Below, in pieces: positions 8,645-16,254 of a DNA stretch of 64,000 nt. The DNA lies in contig NZ_JAULSI010000013.1 in assembly GCF_030711405.1 (NCBI RefSeq), positions 36,815 to 100,814 of the forward strand. Direction: 5' to 3'. A model generated the notes under the pieces. That model was given only the letters and a program-made list of their open reading frames with translations. It was not told the DNA's origin and searched no databases. The translations under genes were made by a program, and so were the position numbers. Origin of the DNA: Massilia brevitalea (GTDB taxonomy: Bacteria > Pseudomonadota > Gammaproteobacteria > Burkholderiales > Burkholderiaceae_D). The stretch's first letter is position 1. Each line of letters starts with the position of its first letter.

Positions 8645-9685
8645 ATGGATTCCCTTCTGAAACACATGGTGGACATGACTGGCCACCGCGACCACACGAT
8701 GCTCGATATCTCGGTGATCGCGGCAGTGCAAGAATTGGCCGCCGCCGTGCAAACGCGGGTGTTATCTCTCTATAACGTCGCCGGCCAGCTCCATGTGCGG
8801 GTTCGCGCCAGCATCGAAGCCGGCGCCGGCGCCCGGGTCCACGATGCGCTCGACAGCGCCGTGCCGGGAGCACCGCTTTCCAGCTATCCCGAACTCGCGG
8901 CCTGCCTGGCCGCCCGCGAGACCAGCGCCGAAGCCGTGGCGCCCGATGGCACCCGCACCCTGTGGCTGCCGATCTGGTTCGGCGACAAGGCCGACACCTG
9001 CCTCGAGATCGTGCGCGAGGCGCCCTTCCCGGCCCAGACCATCCATACGGTGGCCGGCATCGTCGGCGTCTACCGGAATTTCCAGAATCTGCTCGACTAC
9101 AGCGAACGCGACTCGCTCACCGGCCTCCTGAACCGCAAGACCTTCGAGGACCAGCTGGCGCGCATGCTGCAATGCCCGTGCGAGCCGGAGCCGCCGCAGC
9201 CCGGCCAGCCCGAGCGGCGCCAGCATCACGAAGAAGAAAAGCAGTGGCTGGCCGTGGTCGACGTCGACCACTTCAAGCTCGTCAACGACACCTTCGGCCA
9301 CCTGTACGGCGACGAAGTGCTGATCCTGATCGCGAACCAGCTGCAAGCCTCGTTCCGTGCCCAGGACCGGGTATTCCGCTTCGGCGGCGAGGAATTCGTG
9401 GTGCTGCTGCGCGCCACCACACTGGAGAATGCGCGGCGCATCATCGACCGCTTCCGCACCAACGTGGAAAGCTACGACTTCCCGCAGGTCGGCCGCGTCA
9501 CGGTGAGCGTCGGTTTCGTCAGCATCAGCCCTTTCGATTCGCCGGTGGTCACGCTCGGCCATGCCGACCAGGCCCTGTACTTCGCCAAGACCCACGGCCG
9601 CAACCAGGCCTGCCACTACAACGAACTGGTCGAGCAAGGCCTGCTGCAGACCGTCGCCTCGAACGATACCGCCGAATTCTTTTAA
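8645..9685 (+). CDS. Diguanylate cyclase (GGDEF domain)
   Basis: 346 residues. Residues 1-145 form a GAF-like sensory region without transmembrane segments, so the protein is probably cytoplasmic. Residues 155-335 are the GGDEF domain: DSLTGLLNRKTFE at the start, metal-binding VVDVDHFKLVNDTFGH, and an intact GGEEF at 247-251. An inhibitory RxxD site (RAQD, 238-241) lies five residues before it, so product inhibition by c-di-GMP is expected. A Pro/Glu/His-rich insert (about 175-199) interrupts the first part of the domain. It converges on an HD-GYP gene and overlaps it by 4 bp. Confidence 0.93.
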   Translation: MDSLLKHMVDMTGHRDHTMLDISVIAAVQELAAAVQTRVLSLYNVAGQLHVRVRASIEAGAGARVHDALDSAVPGAPLSSYPELAACLAARETSAEAVAPDGTRTLWLPIWFGDKADTCLEIVREAPFPAQTIHTVAGIVGVYRNFQNLLDYSERDSLTGLLNRKTFEDQLARMLQCPCEPEPPQPGQPERRQHHEEEKQWLAVVDVDHFKLVNDTFGHLYGDEVLILIANQLQASFRAQDRVFRFGGEEFVVLLRATTLENARRIIDRFRTNVESYDFPQVGRVTVSVGFVSISPFDSPVVTLGHADQALYFAKTHGRNQACHYNELVEQGLLQTVASNDTAEFF

Positions 9686-10902
9686 GCGACCAGCAGGAAG
9701 CGGTTCGGATCGACCTGCCACTTCTCGGGCGACTCGTGGCGCACGATCTTGTCGCCACCGCCGAAGCCCAGCGCACGCGATAAATCGACCAGCTCGGGCC
9801 GGATATAGGTCTGGCTCTTCGTATTGAAGAACACGTTCACCTTCGGTGTGAGCAGGTTGCTTTCGTGCGGTTCGACCACCACGCCCAGGCGCCCGGATTC
9901 CAGCATCACCATGGTGCCGACCGGGTAGATACCCACGCAGCGCATGAATTCCTGGGTCAGCGCAGGGCTGAAGTGAAACTTGCTCCACTCGTAGATCTTG
10001 CGCAGCGCATCGGCCGCCGGCATGCCTTTGTGGTAGCTGCGGTCCGAGGTGATCGCATCGTAGACGTCGACGATCGCCGCCATCTGCGCCAGTTCGCTGA
10101 TCTCGCCCTCTTTCTGCAGGTCGGGGTAGCCGTTGCCATCGCGCCGCTCGTGGTGGTGCAGCGTGATGTCGAGCGGGATCGTGCCGATCTCCGGGTTCTG
10201 GCGCAAGATGTCGTAGCCATCGCGCGGATGGCGCTTGATGATGGCGAATTCCTCGTCGGTGAGGCGGCCCGGCTTGTTCAGGATGGCGTCCGGCACCAGC
10301 GCCTTGCCGGTGTCGTGCAGCAGGCCGCCGATGCCGGCCTGGTAGATCGTGTCCTCGTCCATGCCGCGCGAACAGCAGAACGCCACCAGCAGCGTGCACA
10401 CGCTGACCGAATGCAGGAAGGTGTAGTCGTCCTTGGTCTTGATGCGCAGGAGACCGAGCAGCGCGCCCGAATTGCGCAGGATCGATTCGGTGATGTTCTG
10501 CACCACCGGGCTCACGTTGTCGAGCTCCACCGCCTTGCCCAGGCGCGCGTCCTGCATCACGGTGCGCACCAGGCCCACCGCCTGGCGCCGGATGTTCACC
10601 GCGCGCTGCATCTCGTCGGCCAGGCTGGCGCGCGCCGGCCTGACCGGTGCGGACGCGATGTCCACCACGTCGCGCTCGGTTGCGGCCTGGACTTCGGCCA
10701 GGGTCGGGGCGTCCGCCACGTCCAGCCCTTTGGCGCAATCGATCACTACCGCGCGGATGCCGGCCTTGAGGATCTTGCGGATCTCGTCTTCGCCGGTGAG
10801 CACGAAGCGGGCGCGGACAAAGGGGTGCTCCATCCAGCCGCAATCCAGGTCGTGGATGGCCATACCGAGGCGCAGCTGTGAGGAATCGATTTTCTTGAGC
10901 AT
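9682..10902 (-). CDS. HD-GYP domain c-di-GMP phosphodiesterase
   Basis: 406 residues from ATG 10902 (MLKKIDSSQLRLGMAIHDLD); extending upstream would give an implausible N-terminus. Residues 1-95 resemble the DUF3391 domain that precedes many HD-GYP modules. The catalytic part keeps LLHDTGK (His196-Asp197) and HHHERRDGNGYP (GYP at 258-260), followed by DVYDAITSDRSYHKG, so hydrolysis of c-di-GMP is expected. The last 90 residues (VGTMVMLESGRLGVVVEP) are a small beta-rich tail seen in relatives. It is convergent with the diguanylate cyclase, an opposing-activity pair. Confidence 0.93.
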   Translation of the reverse strand: MLKKIDSSQLRLGMAIHDLDCGWMEHPFVRARFVLTGEDEIRKILKAGIRAVVIDCAKGLDVADAPTLAEVQAATERDVVDIASAPVRPARASLADEMQRAVNIRRQAVGLVRTVMQDARLGKAVELDNVSPVVQNITESILRNSGALLGLLRIKTKDDYTFLHSVSVCTLLVAFCCSRGMDEDTIYQAGIGGLLHDTGKALVPDAILNKPGRLTDEEFAIIKRHPRDGYDILRQNPEIGTIPLDITLHHHERRDGNGYPDLQKEGEISELAQMAAIVDVYDAITSDRSYHKGMPAADALRKIYEWSKFHFSPALTQEFMRCVGIYPVGTMVMLESGRLGVVVEPHESNLLTPKVNVFFNTKSQTYIRPELVDLSRALGFGGGDKIVRHESPEKWQVDPNRFLLVA

Positions 10903-11087
10903 TGCTGGAGACAGGCGAGGTGTTAGTCTCCGCCACCGCGGCGGACCACAGAGTATAACGCTCAGCTTTCCTGCATATCCTTCCTGTCGATAAAGTAGAG
11001 CAACTAGTGTTGCAAAAATGCACAAAATAGTTGCTTATGGAATGGCGGCGGCTTCGCCAAACGCATCACATCCCCCTACCTCGAACT

Positions 11088-11107
11088 TGACGTTAACGTT
11101 AACGTCA
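11088..11107. promoter_or_regulatory. 20-bp palindromic operator upstream of icmF
   Basis: TGACGTTAACGTTAACGTCA is a perfect 20-bp palindrome 49 bp before the icmF start. The form resembles the TTGACGTTAACGTCAA-like sites assigned to LiuR (MerR family), which control branched-chain amino acid and acyl-CoA catabolism in proteobacteria. This would suit icmF, but the assignment rests on memory of the motif. Confidence 0.6.
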
Positions 11108-11156
11108 TATACCGTACAAATCGACCCTGTCCGCTTCCGCTTCCAGAAGGAACACC

Positions 11157-14100
11157 ATGAACGACATCACCCCCGCCGCCAAGCTCGACCTGCCTGAACA
11201 GCCCAAACTGGCCAACAAGGTGCGCTTCGTTACTGCCGCCTCCCTGTTCGACGGCCACGACGCTTCGATCAACATCATGCGCCGCATCCTGCAGTCGAAC
11301 GGCGTCGAAGTCATCCACCTCGGCCACAACCGCTCGGTCGACGACGTCGTCACCGCGGCCCTGGCCGAAGACGTGCAAGGCATTGCCATCTCCAGCTACC
11401 AGGGCGGACACGTCGAGTACTTCAAGTACATGATCGACCTGCTGGAGCAGCGCGGCGGCGCCCACATCAAGGTGTTCGGCGGCGGCGGCGGCGTGATCGT
11501 CCCGTCCGAGATCGCCGAACTGCATGCCTATGGCGTCACGCGCATCTTCAGCCCGGAAGACGGCCAGCGCATGGGTCTGGTTGGCATGATCCGCTCGATG
11601 ATCGAAGCCTGCGACATCGACCTTTCCCCGTATGCGCCCACCAGCCTGGACGCCCTGCAAACGGGCAGCATCGAGCAACGCCACCGTCCACTGGCCCAAC
11701 TGATCACCGCCCTCGAAAACGGCAAGGCCGACCCGCAACTGCGCAAGGCGATCGTCGAAGCGGCCGATACGATGCGCGTTCCGGCGCTCGGCATCACCGG
11801 CACCGGCGGCGCCGGCAAGTCCTCGCTCACCGATGAACTGATCCGCCGCATCCGCCTCGACCAGAACGACCGCCTGAACATCGCGGTGATCTCGATCGAC
11901 CCGTCGCGCCGCAAATCGGGCGGCGCCCTGCTCGGCGACCGCATCCGCATGAACGCCATCAATCCGTGGAACGCGAATGGAGAAATGCGGACGCGCGTCT
12001 TCATGCGCTCGCTGGCCACGCGCGAAGCGGGTTCCGAGATTTCGCATGCCCTGCCGGACGTGATCGCGGCATGCAAAGTCGCCGGCTTCGATTTGGTCAT
12101 CGTCGAAACGTCCGGCATCGGACAGGGCGATGCCGCCATCGTGCCGCACGTCGACGCTTCGATGTACGTGATGACCCCGGAATTCGGCGCCGCCTCGCAG
12201 CTGGAAAAGATCGACATGCTCGATTTCGCCGACTTCATCGCCATCAACAAGTTCGACCGCAAGGGCGCCCAGGACGCGCTGCGCGACGTGGCCAAGCAGT
12301 ACCAGCGCAACCGCGAACTGTGGATGCAAAGCCCCGACCAGATGCCGGTGTTCGGCACCCAGGCCTCGCGCTTCAACGACGACGGCGTAACCGCCCTCTA
12401 CCACGGCCTGCTGCCGAAACTGGCGGAACTCGGCCTGAAGCTGGAAGCCTCGAAACTGGCCGCACCCGAGCAAAAGCATTCGAGTGGCAAGCACGTGATC
12501 GTGCCGCCAGCCCGCGCGCGCTACCTGGCCGAGATTTCGGACACCGTGCGCGGCTACCATCGCAACACGGGCAAGCAGGTAAAGCTCGCGCGCGAGCGCC
12601 AGCAACTGAGCGAAACGAAGCGCATGCTGGCCGCCGCCAACCGTGAAGTGGTCCTCGACGACCTGATCATGGAACGCGACAACGCGATGGACGCGAATGC
12701 GAAGAAGCTGCTTGCCATGTGGCCCGACATGCAGGCCGCCTATGCCGGCGACGACTATGTGGTGAAAATCCGCGACAAGGAAATCCGCACCAAGCTGGTC
12801 CAAAAAACCCTGTCCGGCACCACCATCCGCAAGGTCGCGCTGCCGAAATTCGAGGACCACGGCGAAGTCCTGCGCTTCCTGATGCTGGAAAACGTGCCGG
12901 GCTCCTTCCCGTTCACGGCTGGCGTGTTCGCCTTCAAGCGCGAGGGCGAAGACCCGACCCGCATGTTCGCCGGCGAAGGCGATGCCTTCCGCACGAATAA
13001 GCGGTTCAAGCTGGTCTCGACCGGCATGGACGCAAAACGCCTGTCGACCGCCTTCGACTCGGTCACCCTGTACGGCGCCGATCCGGCGCTGCGTCCCGAC
13101 ATCTACGGCAAGGTCGGCAATTCGGGGGTCTCGATCGCGACCCTGGACGACATGAAGGTGCTGTACGACGGCTTCGATCTGTGCAGCCCGAGCACCTCGG
13201 TCTCGATGACCATCAACGGCCCGGCCCCGACCATCCTGGCGATGTTCATGAACACCGCCATCGACCAGCAGATCGAGAAGTTCGTTCAAGATAACGGCCG
13301 CCAGCCGACCACCGACGAAGCCGCGAAGATCAGGGAATGGGTGCTGGCCAACGTGCGCGGCACCGTGCAGGCCGACATCCTGAAGGAAGACCAGGGCCAG
13401 AACACCTGCATCTTCTCCACCGAGTTCTCGCTGAAGGTGATGGGCGACATCCAGGAATACTTCGTGCACCACCAGGTGCGCAACTTCTACTCGGTGTCGA
13501 TCTCGGGCTACCACATCGCCGAAGCCGGCGCGAATCCGATCTCGCAGCTGGCATTCACGCTGTCGAACGGCTTCACGTTTGTCGAAGCGTATCTTGCGCG
13601 CGGCATGCACATCGACGACTTCGCGCCGAATTTGTCGTTCTTCTTCTCGAACGGCATGGACCCGGAATACACGGTGCTGGGCCGCGTGGCGCGCCGCATC
13701 TGGGCCGTTTCGATGCGCGACAAGTACGGCGCCAACGACCGCTCGCAAAAGCTGAAGTACCACATCCAGACCTCGGGCCGCTCGCTGCACGCGCAGGAGA
13801 TCGACTTCAACGACATCCGCACCACGCTGCAGGCGCTGATTGCGATCTACGACAACTGCAACTCGCTGCACACCAACGCCTACGACGAAGCGATCACCAC
13901 GCCAACCGACGAATCGGTACGCCGTGCATTGGCGATCCAGCTGATCATCAACCGCGAATGGGGTCTGGCCAAGAACGAGAATCCGAACCAGGGTTCTTTC
14001 ATCATGGACGAACTGACGGATCTCGTCGAAGAAGCCGTGCTGCAGGAATTCGAGCGCATCGCCGAACGCGGCGGCGTGCTGGGCGCGATGGAAACCGGCT

Positions 14101-14456
14101 ACCAGCGCGGCAAGATCCAGGAGGAGTCGATGCTGTACGAGCACAAGAAGCACGACGGCTCGCTGCCGATCATCGGCGTCAATACCTTCCGCAATCCGAA
14201 GGGCGCGGAAGCCCCGGCCACGATCGAGCTGGCGCGTTCGACGGATGACGAGAAGCAGTCGCAGCTGACGCGCCTGGAAGCCTTCCACGCCCGCAATGCG
14301 AGCGCGGCGCCTGCCGCCCTGGCCGCCCTGCAGCAGGCCGCGATCGACAACCAGAACGTGTTCGAAAAGCTGATGGACGCCGTGCGCGTCTGCTCGCTGG
14401 GCCAAATCACGACCGCGCTGTTCGAGGTGGGTGGGCAGTACCGCCGCAATATGTAA
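11157..14456 (+). CDS. icmF: Fused isobutyryl-CoA mutase IcmF (B12-dependent, with G-protein chaperone)
   Basis: 1099 residues, the usual IcmF length. Order: B12-binding domain ([15 protein letters not shown] with the lower-ligand His in DGHD, residues 33-36, and GGGGGVIVP), MeaI-like GTPase (Walker [13 protein letters not shown] near 207, NKFDRKG), then the mutase barrel (from about 560, with [19 protein letters not shown]). It interconverts isobutyryl-CoA and n-butyryl-CoA with adenosylcobalamin; the GTPase loads and repairs the cofactor. The ATG follows AGAAGGAAC. It appears monocistronic, with a palindromic operator upstream and a terminator downstream. Confidence 0.97.
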   Translation: MNDITPAAKLDLPEQPKLANKVRFVTAASLFDGHDASINIMRRILQSNGVEVIHLGHNRSVDDVVTAALAEDVQGIAISSYQGGHVEYFKYMIDLLEQRGGAHIKVFGGGGGVIVPSEIAELHAYGVTRIFSPEDGQRMGLVGMIRSMIEACDIDLSPYAPTSLDALQTGSIEQRHRPLAQLITALENGKADPQLRKAIVEAADTMRVPALGITGTGGAGKSSLTDELIRRIRLDQNDRLNIAVISIDPSRRKSGGALLGDRIRMNAINPWNANGEMRTRVFMRSLATREAGSEISHALPDVIAACKVAGFDLVIVETSGIGQGDAAIVPHVDASMYVMTPEFGAASQLEKIDMLDFADFIAINKFDRKGAQDALRDVAKQYQRNRELWMQSPDQMPVFGTQASRFNDDGVTALYHGLLPKLAELGLKLEASKLAAPEQKHSSGKHVIVPPARARYLAEISDTVRGYHRNTGKQVKLARERQQLSETKRMLAAANREVVLDDLIMERDNAMDANAKKLLAMWPDMQAAYAGDDYVVKIRDKEIRTKLVQKTLSGTTIRKVALPKFEDHGEVLRFLMLENVPGSFPFTAGVFAFKREGEDPTRMFAGEGDAFRTNKRFKLVSTGMDAKRLSTAFDSVTLYGADPALRPDIYGKVGNSGVSIATLDDMKVLYDGFDLCSPSTSVSMTINGPAPTILAMFMNTAIDQQIEKFVQDNGRQPTTDEAAKIREWVLANVRGTVQADILKEDQGQNTCIFSTEFSLKVMGDIQEYFVHHQVRNFYSVSISGYHIAEAGANPISQLAFTLSNGFTFVEAYLARGMHIDDFAPNLSFFFSNGMDPEYTVLGRVARRIWAVSMRDKYGANDRSQKLKYHIQTSGRSLHAQEIDFNDIRTTLQALIAIYDNCNSLHTNAYDEAITTPTDESVRRALAIQLIINREWGLAKNENPNQGSFIMDELTDLVEEAVLQEFERIAERGGVLGAMETGYQRGKIQEESMLYEHKKHDGSLPIIGVNTFRNPKGAEAPATIELARSTDDEKQSQLTRLEAFHARNASAAPAALAALQQAAIDNQNVFEKLMDAVRVCSLGQITTALFEVGGQYRRNM

Positions 14457-14474
14457 GTCCGGCGCCTGCCGGAC

Positions 14475-15680
14475 TCACTCCCCGCGCAAGGTCCTCGTGG
14501 CCGGCGCGGGGATTTTTTTCGCCTGCTGCTGGGGCGGCGCCGCGATGCTGCGCACCATCAGCTGCGGAATGCCGGGCAGCTTCAGGCCCAGCCCGAACAG
14601 CAAATCGCGCCACAAGCCGTTACCGTCGGCCTGGAAGCAGGGCGTCAGCGCCTTGCTGAACAGCTGGTAGTTGCGCACCGCGCACAGGCGCTCGGTCGAA
14701 TACAGCGCCGCGCCGGCGATGGCGCCCTCTTCCGCCACGGCAGTGGCCAGCGCCAGCGCATCCTGCACCGCCAGCGTGCTGCCCAGCCCCAGCTGCGGGC
14801 TCATCGCATGCGCCGCGTCGCCGACCACGCACACCGGCCCGCTGGCTAAACGCTGGGCGCGTGCGTGGCGGTAGGTGGCCAGCGCAAACTGCTCGTGGCC
14901 GACGATCTGCTCGACCACCGGCAAGGACTCCGGCCACAGGTCCAGCAATTCGGCCGTCCAGTCCTCGATGGGCCGCGCCTGCCAGGCGGCATAGCCGGCG
15001 CAAGGCAGGCTCCAGAACAGCGACAGGCGCAATCGATTGCCGATGCGTGCAGTCGGCATCAGCCCATACATCTTGCGCGTCCCGCCGTAGCGCTGCTCGA
15101 GCAGGGCCTGGCCGGCCCAGTCGTCCACGTCGAACATGGCCCACAATGCGCCCCATTCGTAGACCGTGGACGCCACCGCCAGCCCGACCTGGGCCGGCAA
15201 TGTAGAGGCCGCGCCGTCGGCGATCACCACAAGGTCGAAGCGCCTGTCCTCACCCGATGTCAGGACCGCAGCCTGCGCGCCGTGCACCACGACCCGCTCG
15301 ACCGGGCTGACATAGCGCACCTGCACACCCAGCGCCAGCGCCGCATCGAGCAGCAGCTGCGCAAGCGCCGTCCGGCTGACGCCACGCGCCTCGCCCTGGC
15401 CGTAGTCGATATCGACGATGCGCCAGTTGCGCTGGCAGGTACCGATCAGGCGCGTCACCGGCACGCTGGCCGCATGGAAGGCAGCGCCGACGCCGAGCGC
15501 GTCGAGGGCGGCGATGCCCTGCGGCTGGATCAGGATGCCCGCGCCCAGCGGCGCCAGGTCCCGGTGCTTCTCGAACACCGTCACCGCGTGGCCGGCACGC
15601 GCCAGGGCAATGGCCGTGGCCAGCCCCGCGGTTCCGGCGCCGACGACTCCCACTTCCAGCGAGTTTCCATTTGGCATCAT
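14475..15680 (-). CDS. FAD-dependent aromatic-type monooxygenase
   Basis: 401 residues of the UbiH/salicylate hydroxylase class. It has an N-terminal dinucleotide fold (VGVVGAGTAGLATAIALARA, residues 10-29), an NAD(P)H/FAD motif near VVIADGAAST, and a second FAD motif VCVVGDAAHAMSPQLGLGST near 300. Family members hydroxylate an aromatic ring using NAD(P)H and oxygen; the substrate cannot be read from sequence. It is divergent from a 103-residue protein gene, with an operator-like inverted repeat between them. Its last codons overlap the icmF terminator on the other strand. Confidence 0.85.
   Translation of the reverse strand: MMPNGNSLEVGVVGAGTAGLATAIALARAGHAVTVFEKHRDLAPLGAGILIQPQGIAALDALGVGAAFHAASVPVTRLIGTCQRNWRIVDIDYGQGEARGVSRTALAQLLLDAALALGVQVRYVSPVERVVVHGAQAAVLTSGEDRRFDLVVIADGAASTLPAQVGLAVASTVYEWGALWAMFDVDDWAGQALLEQRYGGTRKMYGLMPTARIGNRLRLSLFWSLPCAGYAAWQARPIEDWTAELLDLWPESLPVVEQIVGHEQFALATYRHARAQRLASGPVCVVGDAAHAMSPQLGLGSTLAVQDALALATAVAEEGAIAGAALYSTERLCAVRNYQLFSKALTPCFQADGNGLWRDLLFGLGLKLPGIPQLMVRSIAAPPQQQAKKIPAPATRTLRGE
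14480..14518 (+). terminator. Terminator of icmF
   Basis: CCCCGCGC (14480-14487) pairs with GCGCGGGG (14504-14511), followed by A and seven T. It lies 24 bp after the icmF stop and inside the 3' end of the opposing monooxygenase gene. A second, T-less hairpin (AGTCCGGC / GCCGGACT, 14456-14475) precedes it. Confidence 0.7.
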
Positions 15681-15684
15681 CAGG

Positions 15685-15710
15685 CCATTCTAATGGATGT
15701 TCTAGAATGG
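15685..15710. promoter_or_regulatory. Operator-like inverted repeat between divergent genes
   Basis: CCATTCTA (15685-15692) and TAGAATGG (15703-15710) form an 8-bp perfect inverted repeat with a 10-bp spacer. It is centred in the 57-bp gap between the divergent monooxygenase and 103-residue protein genes, where a shared repressor could act. No regulator gene lies next to it. Confidence 0.4.
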
Positions 15711-15737
15711 CTCTACCGCTAACGGACGGAGTCTCGC

Positions 15738-16049
15738 ATGCCGATCAAACCCGAACACCTCGCCGCACTGATGCGCGAAGTCGAGCAGGAAGACCCGATC
15801 GATTTCGCCGACCTGCCCTTCGCCGAGGAAGACCTGCGCGAACTGGTGGCCACCCACCTCTGCGAGATGGCGGCCTCGATGGAAAACTTCAGCACCGAGG
15901 ACCGCCTGATGACCCTGCTCGCGGTGTCGGCCAAGCTGGTGCTGGAAAACATGGTCCTGCACATCCAGCTGCTGCGCCGCCATGGCTTGCCGGTGGGCGA
16001 GAACGTCGAGGCCCTGCTCGGCCGCTTGCGCAAGGGTGACGCCGGCTAG
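15738..16049 (+). CDS. Conserved hypothetical small protein
   Basis: 103 residues, acidic and mostly helical (MPIKPEHLAALMREVEQEDP, then a second helical half with LVLENMVLHIQLLRRHGLP). There is no signal peptide, membrane helix, cysteine pair or nucleotide motif. The ATG follows ACGGACGGAG at a workable distance. I do not recognise the family. It is divergent from the monooxygenase gene and 205 bp upstream of prsT, so no operon partner is clear. Confidence 0.65.
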   Translation: MPIKPEHLAALMREVEQEDPIDFADLPFAEEDLRELVATHLCEMAASMENFSTEDRLMTLLAVSAKLVLENMVLHIQLLRRHGLPVGENVEALLGRLRKGDAG

Positions 16050-16254
16050 GTTTTGACTGCCTTCAGGCATCCCCACCTGCGAATAAGAATTCTTCTGAGA
16101 AATAACGTTCTCAGGAGAAATCGCGTGCATGCAACAGCAATAAAATTGTGCAGGGATTTGTGTGAGATACACCCCATTCCTTGAGGTATTATTGTTAGTG
16201 AGGAAACTCGTCGCCCGCCTTTCGGACGGCACCTGCACAACCCCTGAGGAACCC

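Noticed and set aside
11076..14405. Very long open frame on the minus strand opposite icmF (over 1100 codons)
   Set aside because: It is an antisense shadow of the high-GC icmF codons: composition is His/Arg/Ala-rich without any domain, and icmF itself has all its motifs on the plus strand.
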